From Psychrobacter sp. TAE2020 (GTDB taxonomy: Bacteria; Pseudomonadota; Gammaproteobacteria; Pseudomonadales; Moraxellaceae): a DNA stretch of 64,000 nt. Made by a program: the position numbers and the translations under genes. Below, piece after piece: positions 46,070-58,116 of the stretch (position 1 is its first letter; each line of letters starts with the position of its first letter). The notes beneath the pieces were generated by a model. The model was not told the DNA's origin and ran no database searches. It saw only the letters and a program-made list of their open reading frames with translations. Location of the stretch: contig NZ_JAHLMU010000001.1 of the NCBI RefSeq assembly GCF_018919485.1, forward strand, positions 2,880,933 to 2,944,932, written 5' to 3'.

Positions 46070-46105
46070 TTGACTAAGTTATTGACTAAGCTATTAGATA
46101 AACAG
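46070..46105 (+). repeat. 12-bp degenerate tandem repeat before small protein 3
   Basis: TTGACTAAGTTA and TTGACTAAGCTA are adjacent, followed by a more diverged unit. It lies between genes 2 and 3 of the cluster. Confidence 0.65.
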
Positions 46106-46141
46106 CTATTAAATAAGCCTAACTACTCTAAGGATAATAAA

Positions 46142-46765
46142 ATGGAAACCAAAGATCCGGCATTAACTAAAACTCCAATTAGCAGTCATGAAACTTTAAA
46201 TGAAATGGTCACTGAACACACTGCTAATACTGTTATAAATAATCATGCCAGTGTTGCTGAGCATGATGAAATCAAAGGCACTCGAACTCTGCAAGAAACG
46301 GTAATAGGAGCAGGGCTCATTGAGGATATAGAAAGCTTGGATGATAATTCTATAGATTCACGTATAGCTAATAGCAACACTAGTGAGCGTGTAGTAAGTG
46401 AAAGAGTGAATCATCAAGACGTCTTGGCTACTACTGGAGCTAATGATGAGTGGGTAGAAGGGGATATTATCACTCAAGATGATATCGTTAATCATGATGA
46501 GCTAGAAGCTAATACGTCTGTTACTAATGGCACTGATACTTTTGATAAAAATATAGTCGATAATGTACATGTTAACGAGGGTGATAATGCTGCTCGTCAG
46601 CCTGATCGTCGAGATCAACAAGGGGGCAGTGCTTTTGATGAAGGAATTAACGAATATACTGTGGGTAGCGAAGCTCCTAAGAGCGAAGGCATTACTGAGA
46701 TGAATCGTTATGCTAGTGTTGATAATGCGCAAAGCCGCATTTTAAACCCTGACCAAAAAGACTAA
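46142..46765 (+). CDS. Charged, disordered protein 3 of the cluster, unknown function
   Basis: This 207-residue protein has the same composition as its neighbours (Asn, Asp, Glu, Thr, Val), with no signal or membrane segment. The ATG at 46142 has AAGGATAAT upstream; the frame is open back to 46046, but that part is a Lys/Leu-rich translation of a 12-base repeat and is unlikely to be used. ANDEWVEGDIITQDDIVNHD and GGSAFDEGINEYTVGSEAPK contain the few aromatic residues. No family was recognised. Confidence 0.7.
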   Translation: METKDPALTKTPISSHETLNEMVTEHTANTVINNHASVAEHDEIKGTRTLQETVIGAGLIEDIESLDDNSIDSRIANSNTSERVVSERVNHQDVLATTGANDEWVEGDIITQDDIVNHDELEANTSVTNGTDTFDKNIVDNVHVNEGDNAARQPDRRDQQGGSAFDEGINEYTVGSEAPKSEGITEMNRYASVDNAQSRILNPDQKD

Positions 46766-46834
46766 TAGTAACTAATCAATTATTGCATACAAGTCGACTG
46801 TTTTTTTAATCAGCCATGAAAGTAAGGGCAAATT

Positions 46835-47044
46835 ATGACTACACCAGTTAATCGCGATGATGACCGAAAAACTTCTGATGAAAATTATAAGTTGAGGGAC
46901 GCTGCTGATAATAAAGGCATAGTTCCTGATGATGCGCTACAAAAAGTTAATCCAGCTGCCGCTGAGCGTATTACTGAAGATCATGATCCCCATAACGTGG
47001 CAAAAGCCAATAAACAATATGATACTAGTGTCACAAAGCGCTAG
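46835..47044 (+). CDS. Small charged protein 4 of the cluster, unknown function
   Basis: This 69-residue protein is rich in Asp, Lys, Asn and Ala, with no Cys, Trp or membrane segment. TAAGGG lies 9 bases before the ATG. The parts ALQKVNPAAAERITEDHDPH and NVAKANKQYDTSVTKR look helical at most in short stretches. It ends the cluster, with a strong terminator about 50 bases on. Confidence 0.72.
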   Translation: MTTPVNRDDDRKTSDENYKLRDAADNKGIVPDDALQKVNPAAAERITEDHDPHNVAKANKQYDTSVTKR

Positions 47045-47095
47045 TCGCTAAAGTCACCAATCAGATTTATAACAATAGTAAAACAGTTTTATAAA

Positions 47096-47145
47096 AAGCC
47101 CTTGCTACTAATCAATACTATTGACTAGTAGCAAGGACTTTTTTT
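47096..47145. terminator. Terminator between the small-protein cluster and miaE
   Basis: GCCCTTGCTACTA pairs, with one mismatch, with TAGTAGCAAGGAC, and a T-run follows on the plus strand (A-run on the left). It can serve both convergent units. Confidence 0.9.
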
Positions 47146-47254
47146 GCGCTATTTTTGTGCTTATTGTATTAGTATCTCATTATAAATTTACCTAAGTGAT
47201 TATTAAAAAAGCAAGCAAGCTAATCAGGCAAACAAGCAAATAGCGAGACTGGTA

Positions 47255-48010
47255 TTAAACAGGTATGCCACTATGGAAACGCAACTCAGTATCTGGACTC
47301 GATATCAGCTCAGACTCCAACACTTTAAAAAAGGCTACTCGATCATCGATATTGTCTTCAGATAGTGATTGCGCCAAAGCTAAATAATCCTCGAAGTGCC
47401 GACTTTCAGACTTGAGTAAGTAGCGATAGTACTTCGCTAAACGGGGGTCTTCTATTACCTCAGCCAATGCTGCGAAACGCTCACAGGAGCGTGCTTCAAT
47501 AAAAGCACCAATAATCAATATATCTATCATTGCTGCAGGCTCAAAAGTACGCTTATGTTTGAGCATACCTTTAGCATAGCGTCCAGCACTCAGATACTGC
47601 CAATCCTGCCCACGCTCATGCATGATACCGAGCACTTGCTCATAATGGAGCATCTCCTCGCGTATTAGCTGCGCAAGTTTACGCTGCAAATCATAGGCAA
47701 ACTCATAGCGAAAGATAAGATTCATCGCTGTACCTGCAGCCTTCTTTTCACAGTTGGCATGATCTTGTATGAGTAAAGGTAAGTGGTTAAGAGCATGGTC
47801 TACCCATGTTGAGTCTGTCCGGCTGCCTAAAAAGTCATAGATAGGCGTCAGGTCAACTTTGATAGGCGTGCGTAGTCGTGCCACATCGACACTGTCTTCG
47901 CTACTGTCATCGCTATCGTCGTTACTATTAACAGCGCTAGTAGTGTTGTCTTTATATGCTGGCTCAATGGCTAGTTTTGCATCTAGCGCATGGTTTTTAT
48001 AAGGAGTCAT
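47255..48010 (-). CDS. miaE: tRNA-(ms2io6A37) hydroxylase
   Basis: This protein of about 251 residues hydroxylates the isopentenyl group of ms2i6A37 in tRNA, using a di-iron centre. Iron-ligand motifs of a ferritin-like fold are LIQDHANCEKKAAGTAM, REEMLHYEQV, GAFIEARSCERFA and SESRHFEDY. The core starts at about residue 45 (LRTPIKVDLTPIYDFLGSRT); the acidic Ser/Asp stretch before it is variable. The ATG at 48010 is preferred to the TTG at 48034, though the ribosome site is weak. Confidence 0.93.
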   Translation of the reverse strand: MTPYKNHALDAKLAIEPAYKDNTTSAVNSNDDSDDSSEDSVDVARLRTPIKVDLTPIYDFLGSRTDSTWVDHALNHLPLLIQDHANCEKKAAGTAMNLIFRYEFAYDLQRKLAQLIREEMLHYEQVLGIMHERGQDWQYLSAGRYAKGMLKHKRTFEPAAMIDILIIGAFIEARSCERFAALAEVIEDPRLAKYYRYLLKSESRHFEDYLALAQSLSEDNIDDRVAFFKVLESELISSPDTELRFHSGIPV

Positions 48011-48714
48011 AGAATATTCAAGCTTTATTGGCAAGTTAGTATTTATTAAGGAGGTTCTATCAGCGCTATTATAGCAGTCATCCTCTTTATTTGATTGAAT
48101 CTCAGCGATAGTAAGGAGCGCTAAAGATCATTGGTAATGATTACTTACAGTTTATGTAGACGCTCAAGTCATGTCATTAGCTAAGTTGTAGTACCTCGCT
48201 AAAGGTATACACAGCCTAAGGTATCATTAATATAAAACTTCGCTATTTATCTTATGAATGGCTAATTATTGTTTATTTCTTAATTTGATAGTAGGATGCA
48301 TTTTGCTTTCTAGGTAATTTGTCTTACTATTAGTTACTAGTGTTTATTGCTGGATAATTAGCATTTATTATCAGTTTGCGCTAGTAGGCAGATCAAGCCA
48401 CTATAGAATGGTTTTACAGTAATATTCTAATGGTTTTGATCTGCACTTAGAATGATCTTGGTTGGCATTAAGTTTACTGCTCATAAAGTATGATTAAAAG
48501 CCGTTAAAATTTAGTCAGCGGCTTTTTATTTGAGAGAAAATTAAGGTTTAGATTATTGAAGTTTAGTTAACTACTACTGTTTTTGATAACAGATATCTGA
48601 ATCTAAAATGAGTGTAGTTCGGATGAAATATAGCACGCTAAACCCTGATTAGTTTGCGCAACCAATAGCACAACTCAACATTAACACCTTTAACGTATAG
48701 ATAAGGACACTACT
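48011..48714. other. Long gap between miaE and glcB with an orphan hairpin
   Basis: About 700 AT-rich bases between divergent genes. A terminator-like hairpin (AAAAGCCG 48496-48503 with CGGCTTTT 48519-48526, followed by TATTT) has no gene ahead of it on the plus strand and could mark the end of a small RNA. glcB begins 190 bases after it. Nothing else was recognised. Confidence 0.45.
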
Positions 48715-50913
48715 ATGAGCCAGGCTTCTCACGCTAATCGTATCCAAAAAGGCACTCTTGCCATCGAACAGCAAATGTATGACTTTATCGAAAATGAAGT
48801 GCTACCTAGCGTCGGTGTCGATTCAGATAATTTTTGGGCAGGTTTTGAGAAGGTTGTCAAAGAGTTTACGCCACGTAATAAAGCCTTGCTGGCTACCCGA
48901 GTCAAACTACAAGACCAAATTGACCAATGGCATTTAGATCATCCTGCCAAAGAGGGGGTCATTGATTATCCTCTTTATAAGCAATTTCTAACCGACATCG
49001 GTTATCTGCTGCCTGAAGGCGGTGATTTCCAAGTTAGCACTAAGAATGTCGATAAAGAAATTACTGATATAGCTGGGCCACAGCTGGTAGTGCCGGTTAA
49101 AAATGCTCGTTATGCACTGAACGCTACTAACGCTCGTTGGGGCAGTTTATATGATGCGTTATATGGCACTGATGTTATTAGTTCAGAAAATGGTCAAGAG
49201 CCGGTAGGCAGCTATAACCCTAAACGTGGTGCAGCAGTCGTAGCTTACGCTAAGAAATTTTTAGACGACAATATTGCCTTAGCTTCTGGCTCTTATAATG
49301 ACGTTACTGGTTTTGCAATAGTCGATGGCAAGCTTGAGATTGCCCAAGGTGATAAGCGTATCGAGCTTGTTGATCCAACTAAGTTCGTCGGCTACGTCGG
49401 AGCTGCGGATAACCCAACGGCTATCTTGCTGAAGAACCATAACCTACACGTCGAGATTCAGATCGATGCTAATAGCTCCATTGGTAAGGATGATCCAGCT
49501 AATATTAAAGATGTGCTACTCGAGTCTGCTATTAGTGTTATTCAAGATTGCGAAGATTCTGTTGCTGCCGTCGATGCTGAAGGAAAAGTTGCCGTCTATC
49601 GCAATTGGCTTGGCTTGATGAATGGTAATCTAGAAGAAAGCTTTGAAAAAGGGGGTAAGTTACGTACTCGTAAGCAAAACCCTGATCGCGAATATACTAC
49701 CCCAGATGGCGGCAAGCTAGTATTACCTGGTCGTGCTCTATTGCTTATCCGTAACGTCGGCCATTTGATGCAGAACCCGTCTATATTAGTAGATTTGGGT
49801 GATGGACCAGAGGAAGTTTTTGAAGGCATTATGGATTCATTGATTACCCCGCTTATGTCATTAAATGATTTGAAAGGCAAGTCTAAGCACTTGAACTCGC
49901 GCACAGGTTCTATGTATATCGTCAAACCAAAAATGCACAGTCCTGATGAAGTGAAGTTTGCTAATGAGTTATTTGCAGCCTCTGAAGATGTATTAGGTTT
50001 ACCACGTTATACCATCAAAATGGGCATTATGGATGAAGAACGCCGGATGACGGTGAATCTTAAAGAAGCTATTCGCCAAGCTAAAGAGCGGGTTATTTTC
50101 ATTAACACGGGGTTCTTAGATCGTACTGGTGATGAGATGCACACTAGTATGAATGCTGGACCTTTTGTGCGTAAAATCAAGATGAAAGCACAAGCATGGC
50201 AGCCAGCTTATGAGCAATGGAACGTCGATATTGGCCTTGAAACTGGCTTGCAAGGTCATGCTCAGATCGGTAAAGGCATGTGGGCGCGTCCTGATGATAT
50301 GAAGGAGATGATGGCCACTAAGATTACTCATCCGCAACAAGGGGCTAATACTGCTTGGGTACCGTCACCGACTGGCGCCACTTTACACAGTATGCATTAT
50401 CACATGGTAGATGTGGCTGAAGTGCAAAGCCGTCTAAAATCACGTAAGCGTGCCAATATAGATGATATCTTGAGTATTCCACTGGCTAAAGATACTGATT
50501 GGACGGCTGAGGAAGCACAGACAGAACTAGAGAATAATGCCCAAGGCATCTTAGGCTATGTAGTACGCTGGGTAAACCAAGGCGTTGGCTGCTCAAAAGT
50601 ACCAGATGTTAATAACGTCGGTTTGATGGAAGATCGAGCCACATTGCGTATCTCGAGTCAGCATATCGCTAACTGGCTGCATCACAATATTGTCAGCACT
50701 GAACAAGTTATGGAAGTGATGAAGCGTATGGCAAAAGTGGTCGATGGTCAAAACGCTAATGATCCTAGCTATCAGCCTATGGGCCCTGACTTTGATGGCT
50801 CAATAGCCTTTAAGGCGGCTTGTGACTTAGTATTTAAAGGTCGAGAGCAACCAAGTGGCTATACTGAGCCTTTATTACATCACGCACGTCGTGAGCTAAA
50901 GGGTAGTCTCTAG
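48715..50913 (+). CDS. glcB: Malate synthase G
   Basis: This 732-residue enzyme condenses glyoxylate and acetyl-CoA to malate in the glyoxylate/glycolate pathways. The G-isoform length and parts such as [77 protein letters not shown] and GQAHIGKGMWA-like [16 protein letters not shown] identify it. The Glu/Asp metal ligands and the catalytic Arg/Asp lie in these motifs. ATAAGGACAC precedes the ATG. It stands alone, with no glycolate oxidase or isocitrate lyase gene in the window. Confidence 0.97.
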   Translation: MSQASHANRIQKGTLAIEQQMYDFIENEVLPSVGVDSDNFWAGFEKVVKEFTPRNKALLATRVKLQDQIDQWHLDHPAKEGVIDYPLYKQFLTDIGYLLPEGGDFQVSTKNVDKEITDIAGPQLVVPVKNARYALNATNARWGSLYDALYGTDVISSENGQEPVGSYNPKRGAAVVAYAKKFLDDNIALASGSYNDVTGFAIVDGKLEIAQGDKRIELVDPTKFVGYVGAADNPTAILLKNHNLHVEIQIDANSSIGKDDPANIKDVLLESAISVIQDCEDSVAAVDAEGKVAVYRNWLGLMNGNLEESFEKGGKLRTRKQNPDREYTTPDGGKLVLPGRALLLIRNVGHLMQNPSILVDLGDGPEEVFEGIMDSLITPLMSLNDLKGKSKHLNSRTGSMYIVKPKMHSPDEVKFANELFAASEDVLGLPRYTIKMGIMDEERRMTVNLKEAIRQAKERVIFINTGFLDRTGDEMHTSMNAGPFVRKIKMKAQAWQPAYEQWNVDIGLETGLQGHAQIGKGMWARPDDMKEMMATKITHPQQGANTAWVPSPTGATLHSMHYHMVDVAEVQSRLKSRKRANIDDILSIPLAKDTDWTAEEAQTELENNAQGILGYVVRWVNQGVGCSKVPDVNNVGLMEDRATLRISSQHIANWLHHNIVSTEQVMEVMKRMAKVVDGQNANDPSYQPMGPDFDGSIAFKAACDLVFKGREQPSGYTEPLLHHARRELKGSL

Positions 50914-51048
50914 ATCAGCTTAATCGATCAATAGTGCTCACACGAGCTTACTTATGCTTTAGGCCGCTATAGGGTAGATCAGTAGATTTATAACTGGTCT
51001 ACGCTATAGGATGCTTGTATAGGTCTGTTATTTTTATTGATATATAGC

Positions 51049-51083
51049 ATTGCTATCTTTGTTGCAAAGTAGCAGTGTTTTTT
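51049..51083 (+). terminator. Terminator after glcB
   Basis: ATTGCTATCTTTG pairs with CAAAGTAGCAGT around a 3-base loop, followed by TTTTTT. Confidence 0.8.
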
Positions 51084-51170
51084 ATTGCAATTTTTTTATT
51101 ATCGGCGCTAATGTTACTAAAGGCTTACAGGGAATAACAACAAAAAACGGCTATCAAGACTAAAAAATAT

Positions 51171-51192
51171 GTTGCAAATTATGTCAAAGTTG
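51171..51192 (+). promoter_or_regulatory. Block shared by both porin genes (copy 1)
   Basis: A 22-base block, ending ATGTCAAAGTTG, recurs with one mismatch at 52696-52717 ahead of the second porin. TATGCTTATAT just beyond could be a -10 region. Confidence 0.6.
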
Positions 51193-51475
51193 TTATGCTT
51201 ATATCCGAAGTATGAGTTTGGTAACGCATGTTACGCATCAGAAAGTTAACAACCGAACATTACATGACAGTTACATTAACCTTAAAGTTGATGGTATGAA
51301 TTATGTAAGTAGTTGTTTTTTCATCTTATGGTAACAAAACTACGTCAAACTTGTTTCTGACTAATCTAGGTAGCCAGTTACACATTATATCTTTGTGGAT
51401 TTGTGACGATACCATTATGAGCACCAGCTAATAATAGCTAGCTTATTACTAAAATTGTGAAGTGGAGATATCCCC

Positions 51476-52531
51476 ATGAAAAAGTTACTTCTAGCTACAG
51501 CCATCGCAGCCCTATCTGTATCTGCAGCCAATGCAGCACCAACTATTTATGGTAAAGCTTTTTTAGCGGCTGACTACATCAATGCCGAATTTGATGGCCC
51601 TGCTGGCAATATGTATGATGAAAGCACCGTAGAGATTAATTCTCATGCTTCACGTTTAGGCTTTAAAGGTTCTGAAGCTATGACTGCTAACACTGATGTT
51701 ATTTATCAGTTAGAGTATGGTACAAGTATCTCTGGTGATAACGCTACTTTCACTAACCGTGATACATTCCTTGGTATAAATAACAAACAGTTTGGTGAGT
51801 TCCGTGCTGGTAAAAACCAATCAACCCTAGCTCGTATTGACAACGTTGTTGTGAACGAAGGTTACTGGGATAATCTAGGCCAAACTGTAAATGAGAAAGA
51901 AACAGTTTCAGCGTTAAACATGGCGGATAGTAACCGTCTTGCAAGCTCACTTATTTGGACTGCACCAAAGTATAACGGTCTGCCATTACAATTATCAGCA
52001 ATGTATAGCTCTAATGATGTAGATGGTGATAAATCTGATGACACAGGCTTCGGTGTTGCGATGTTGTTTGACCAAGGTACTGGCTACACAGCTGGTGTTG
52101 CATATGATAAAGATCAAAATATCGATGGTGATATCATCCGTGGTACCGCTACTGTTGATCTAGGTAAATATATGGCTGCTCCTGTAAAATTAGGTGCGCT
52201 ATATCAAGTAGCTGATTATAATCAGGGATCTTCTAAAGAAAAAGGTTTGGTGGTTAGCGCTCAGATGGCTCTAGCAAACTTTGCCCGTCCAGCTTCTATT
52301 TATGCACAATACAACAAAACTGATAATTTGAATGGTTTTAATAATTCTGATTCAAATCAAATCGTTGTTGGTGGTAAGTACTTCTATAAAGATAACATCA
52401 TTGCGCATGCCTATGCTGGTATGAACAAAGCTGATAATGTTATGGCTGATAATTTAGCTAATTCTAATATTCAGGTAGCGGGCGATGCTAAAGTAGTAGT
52501 AATTGGTACTGGTCTAGAATACAAATTCTAA
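51476..52531 (+). CDS. Gram-negative porin 1
   Basis: This 351-residue protein forms an outer-membrane beta-barrel channel. It has a signal peptide cleaved near SAANAA, then TIYGKAFLAADYIN, SRLGFKGSEAMTANTDVIYQ, LEYGTSISGDNATFTNRDTF and a terminal LEYKF with C-terminal Phe. These match the Porin_4/OmpC-like group of Neisseria and Moraxellaceae. AGTGGAG lies before the ATG. It is paralogous to the porin that follows (shared SRxGxKGSE, YGKAF, GTGxTAGVAY and KEKGLVVS segments). A long leader precedes it. Confidence 0.92.
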   Translation: MKKLLLATAIAALSVSAANAAPTIYGKAFLAADYINAEFDGPAGNMYDESTVEINSHASRLGFKGSEAMTANTDVIYQLEYGTSISGDNATFTNRDTFLGINNKQFGEFRAGKNQSTLARIDNVVVNEGYWDNLGQTVNEKETVSALNMADSNRLASSLIWTAPKYNGLPLQLSAMYSSNDVDGDKSDDTGFGVAMLFDQGTGYTAGVAYDKDQNIDGDIIRGTATVDLGKYMAAPVKLGALYQVADYNQGSSKEKGLVVSAQMALANFARPASIYAQYNKTDNLNGFNNSDSNQIVVGGKYFYKDNIIAHAYAGMNKADNVMADNLANSNIQVAGDAKVVVIGTGLEYKF

Positions 52532-52553
52532 TCTAACTATTAGAATAGTATTA

Positions 52554-52584
52554 AAAAAACTCATCCCTCGGGGTGAGTTTTTTT
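52554..52584 (+). terminator. Terminator after porin 1
   Basis: AAACTCATCC and GGGTGAGTTT arms with a CTCG centre, then T's. The porin 2 terminator is nearly identical. Confidence 0.9.
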
Positions 52585-52695
52585 ATGTCTTTAATAAACA
52601 GCTATATTTTTATCACTACTAAATAAACAAAGACTAAACTTACAGAGTAGTAGTTCTTACTATTAAAAAAGTCAGCGACTCCCTTAGCGATAAAT

Positions 52696-52717
52696 GTTGC
52701 AAATAATGTCAAAGTTG
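52696..52717 (+). promoter_or_regulatory. Block shared by both porin genes (copy 2)
   Basis: Matches 51171-51192 in 21 of 22 positions. It lies 166 bases before the porin 2 start codon, against 283 for porin 1. Confidence 0.6.
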
Positions 52718-52882
52718 CTATCCTTGCAGCCCAAGTACTCACCCAGCAACAAATGTTGCCTAGCCCCCTATTTAAAGCCAGTTATACGAAGATAATTATT
52801 TCTAAGCTTATGCTTGGTTTTATGTCTGCGTTTTAATACTGTGCAAAATGACCTAAATATCACTGTAAAATCGAGTTTCGTT

Positions 52883-54058
52883 ATGAAAAAAATACTTTTA
52901 GCTTCAGCATTATCGGCTGTAGCATTCTCTACTGCGCATGCAGCTCCCAAGGTTTATGGCAAAGCTTTTGTGACCGCTGACTATGTTAATTTTGAGTCTG
53001 ATGTTATGACTCGTCTTGCTCCCAATGAGACCACAGATGCCCCAACAGACTATGATAAAAAAGCACTAAAAATAAACTCCCATAGCTCGCGTATTGGCCT
53101 TAAAGGCTCTGAGTCGATAACGGATGCAACTGAAGTGGTGTATCAGTTAGAGTACGGTATCAGTGTTGATGGAGATAAAGATGGCTTTAAAAGTCGTGAT
53201 ACTTATCTAGGTTTAGCCAATAAACGCTTCGGTGAACTGCGCTTAGGTCGCAACTCATCAGTATTAGGTGAAGTGAATAACGTCACCCTTACTGAAGGCT
53301 ATTGGGATAATCTAGGCGATAGTAAGCTCAAAAATGAAAATGAGCTACGCGCACTCAATATGCTAGATGACTCTCGCCAGAACAATTCAATCGTCTGGTT
53401 TGCCCCTCAATACAAAGAGCTGCCAGTAGCTTTAGCTCTCCAATACGCCGCTGATGAAAGCTTTGATGATAGCAAAAACGGCTACGGCGCTTCATTGATG
53501 TTTGACCAAGGTACTGGCTTTACCGCTGGCGTTGCTTATAGTAAAGATATGGATGTCAGAGACGATATCAATCTGTTAGATCTAGCTGATGCTAAGCAAA
53601 AGAATAAAGTTGATTATGGCGGTGATGTTATACGTGCTACTGCTACTGCCGATTTGACTCATTATATTAATTACCCAGTAACTCTAGGGGTTATGTATCA
53701 GCAAGCTGATTATGATTTTGCCGGCTCAGATAAAGAAAAAGGCCTAGTAGTCAGTGGTAAGATGGGCTTAAACAGCTTCGCAAAACCTACCACCGTCTAT
53801 GTGCAATATAATAAAACTGATAATCTAAATGGTTTTAGCAACTCAAACTCAGATCAGATTGTGCTAGGAGGTACTTACCAGTTTAAAAAAGATATCACTG
53901 GACATGCTTATATTGGTCAAAACTCAGCAGATTACGTTGCTGTAGGTAAAGTAAATAAAGTTAATAAAAATGGTAAAGAAAAATTTGATCGCTATGATGT
54001 TATTGAGTCTGATATCAATGTATTTGCCTTTGGTGCAGGTTTAGAATATAAGTTCTAA
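52883..54058 (+). CDS. Gram-negative porin 2
   Basis: This 391-residue outer-membrane porin starts with a signal peptide cleaved near TAHAA and ends with LEYKF. It shares many stretches with porin 1: YGKAFVTADYVNFE, SSRIGLKGSESITDATEVVY, QLEYGISVDGDKDGF, GTGFTAGVAYSKD and SDKEKGLVVSGKM. It has extra loops, for example around residues 33-50 and near INLLDLADAKQKNK, and a longer final external loop. The ATG at 52883 gives a normal signal peptide; the longer frame from 52814 does not. The pair arose by tandem duplication followed by divergence. Confidence 0.92.
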   Translation: MKKILLASALSAVAFSTAHAAPKVYGKAFVTADYVNFESDVMTRLAPNETTDAPTDYDKKALKINSHSSRIGLKGSESITDATEVVYQLEYGISVDGDKDGFKSRDTYLGLANKRFGELRLGRNSSVLGEVNNVTLTEGYWDNLGDSKLKNENELRALNMLDDSRQNNSIVWFAPQYKELPVALALQYAADESFDDSKNGYGASLMFDQGTGFTAGVAYSKDMDVRDDINLLDLADAKQKNKVDYGGDVIRATATADLTHYINYPVTLGVMYQQADYDFAGSDKEKGLVVSGKMGLNSFAKPTTVYVQYNKTDNLNGFSNSNSDQIVLGGTYQFKKDITGHAYIGQNSADYVAVGKVNKVNKNGKEKFDRYDVIESDINVFAFGAGLEYKF

Positions 54059-54116
54059 AGCTAGGCTTGCTGTAGAAATGATCCTTACCAAACTAAACCA
54101 AACTGCTTTTAGATTT

Positions 54117-54148
54117 AAAAACTCATCCTTCGGGGTGAGTTTTTTTTA
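54117..54148 (+). terminator. Terminator after porin 2
   Basis: AAACTCATCC and GGGTGAGTTT arms followed by seven T's. It differs from the porin 1 terminator by one loop base. Confidence 0.9.
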
Positions 54149-54301
54149 GTCCTATGAGTTTTTTACAGACAATTTAGCGGGTCAAAGTGTCAACATCAGT
54201 ATTAGTAGAGCTTAAAAGCTAACTATTTAACAGAGTTTTGGTTTTGCCCTATATTTCATGACGTATTTTTAGTAAAATCCTCTTTTACCAATTACTGATA
54301 G

Positions 54302-55942
<1,641 letters not shown>

Positions 55943-56031
55943 TTTTTTGAGCTTAAGCGCGTTTTAGCTCAAATAATTATAATTGCAAACACTGTTAGGC
56001 TCAAATAGCTGTAGTTTTAATGGTTTGAAAT

Positions 56032-56067
56032 AAAAAAAAGACTACTCTACGGAGTAGTCTTTTTTTG
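56032..56067 (+). terminator. Terminator after pyrG
   Basis: AAAGACTACTC and GAGTAGTCTTT arms with a TACG loop, flanked by A's and T's. Confidence 0.92.
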
Positions 56068-56217
56068 GTCAGTAGCTTATGCAAGTGAATGGTTTTGATT
56101 TTATATCGTTTGTGGCTAATGCAACTTAGCGGCTTTTTTTTACAGGACTATCAGTTACAATAGCTATCGAGTACCAGATAATAATAATCAGCAGCGCTAA
56201 TCAGCAATAATAACTAG

Positions 56218-57129
<912 letters not shown>

Positions 57130-57160
57130 ACACCATCTTCCAAAATGAGAGGGCAAGCTT

Positions 57161-57418
57161 ATGGCTATGCAAACAGCGAGAGTAAGTATCGATAATATCA
57201 GAGATGCTAAAGGCCTCGACAGTATTATGATAGCGCTAAAAAACATTACTGGCGTAACTGCTATTGAGCTCGATGCCGCCAGCAATAGCGCTATAGTCAG
57301 TTACGAGGATACTGACACTAGTATTCATGCATTGACCGCGGCTATCAGCATGGTTGACTATGTTACCCAACCGTTCCCAATTGATTCTCCACAAAACCCA
57401 CATTATCACGAGAAGTGA
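57161..57418 (+). CDS. HMA-fold protein lacking the CxxC metal motif
   Basis: This 85-residue protein aligns in length and pattern with heavy-metal-associated domains such as the CopZ encoded at 57546: RVSIDNIRDAKGLDSIMIAL matches INIDGMTCGGCVASVHTA, and SIHALTAAISMVDY matches the last helix. The two Cys positions are Asp15 and Gly18, and the protein has no cysteine, so it cannot bind Cu(I) in the usual way. GAGGG lies well placed before the ATG. The C terminus adds HYHEK. It may be a decayed or reassigned chaperone; its family assignment is inferred from the fold pattern. Confidence 0.75.
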   Translation: MAMQTARVSIDNIRDAKGLDSIMIALKNITGVTAIELDAASNSAIVSYEDTDTSIHALTAAISMVDYVTQPFPIDSPQNPHYHEK

Positions 57419-57545
57419 ATATTGAATGGTAACTAGGTGGGTAATAAATCAGCTACTAAACTCACTTGATGTTCAGTCAGCATTGTTCTAACGTAGTGGC
57501 TAATAGTAAGTTAATACCCTAATAGATAACAATAAGGAGCCTAAC

Positions 57546-57770
57546 ATGGCAGAGCAAACGCGTATTATTAATATCGATGGCATGACTTGTGGTGGATGCG
57601 TGGCTAGTGTGCATACTGCTACTGCTGATATCGATGGCTTAAATACTATCTCAATTGAGCTTGCCGATAATTTAGCAACAGTCAGCTTTGAGGATAGCAA
57701 AACTAGCGCCGAGAAGATTGCCGCTGCAATTGATGATGCTGGATTTGATGCTACTGTTGCTAATTCGTAA
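57546..57770 (+). CDS. copZ: Copper chaperone, CopZ-like HMA protein
   Basis: This 74-residue cytoplasmic protein is a single HMA domain with Cys15 and Cys18 in DGMTCGGCVASV, which would bind Cu(I) and pass it to the P-type ATPase downstream. AVSFED-like VSFEDSKTSAEKIAAAIDDA and GFDATV complete the domain. AAGGAG is ideal before the ATG. A terminator follows, so copA probably has its own promoter. Zn or other thiophilic metals cannot be excluded. Confidence 0.9.
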   Translation: MAEQTRIINIDGMTCGGCVASVHTATADIDGLNTISIELADNLATVSFEDSKTSAEKIAAAIDDAGFDATVANS

Positions 57771-58116
57771 GATGTTTATACTTGTATAATCAGACCAGCT
57801 GCTAAGGCTGGTTTTTTTTTGCTACAAATTTAAGGTTTAGCTTTTTTGTTTAAACTTAGCTAACTTGCCAATCACGCTTGAAAATCCAGTATTTGGCCTA
57901 ATGTTAACAATGACTGTTACTATTTCTATTACTTATTATGCTTTTCCTGCGTAGGATAATGAAGATAACAGTGCTGACTGATGTTATACATTGATTTATT
58001 GGTCTAATTACCCTATCTTGTCCAGCATCCATCCACCCACTGACCTACTGTTATACGTTAATAGCGCTCGCTTATGGCGGTTATATCTCTGTACTCAGTA
58101 TGACGAGCTTTTATTT
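57771..58116. other. Gap between copZ and copA
   Basis: 346 bases containing the copZ terminator. The remainder holds the likely copA promoter, but I see no clear CueR-type dyad. An in-frame extension of copA reaches back to 57991 without family similarity. Confidence 0.45.
57793..57821 (+). terminator. Terminator after copZ
   Basis: ACCAGC and GCTGGT arms with a 7-base loop, followed by nine or more T's. Confidence 0.9.

Larger units (their letters stand above)
50914..51475. promoter_or_regulatory. Gap with glcB terminator and porin 1 upstream block
   Basis: 562 bases containing the glcB terminator (51049), the 22-base block shared with porin 2 (51171-51192) and about 280 bases of possible long leader before porin 1. 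A short palindrome GTAACGCATGTTAC lies at about 51221. Confidence 0.6.
52532..52882. promoter_or_regulatory. Gap between the two porins
   Basis: 351 bases containing the porin 1 terminator (52554) and the shared upstream block of porin 2 at 52696-52717 (one mismatch to the copy at 51171). No gene was recognised. Confidence 0.6.

Noticed and set aside
46046..46141. Lys/Leu-rich N-terminal extension of small protein 3
   Set aside because: It is a translation of a 12-base repeat; the ATG at 46142 has a proper AAGGA site.
46502..46732. 76-codon minus-strand frame opposite small protein 3
   Set aside because: It is a shadow of the plus-strand gene, which has a better ribosome site and composition matching its neighbours.
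57991..58116. N-terminal extension of copA from 57991
   Set aside because: It has no similarity to copper ATPases and no clear ribosome site; the ATG at 58117 gives the normal HMA-first layout.
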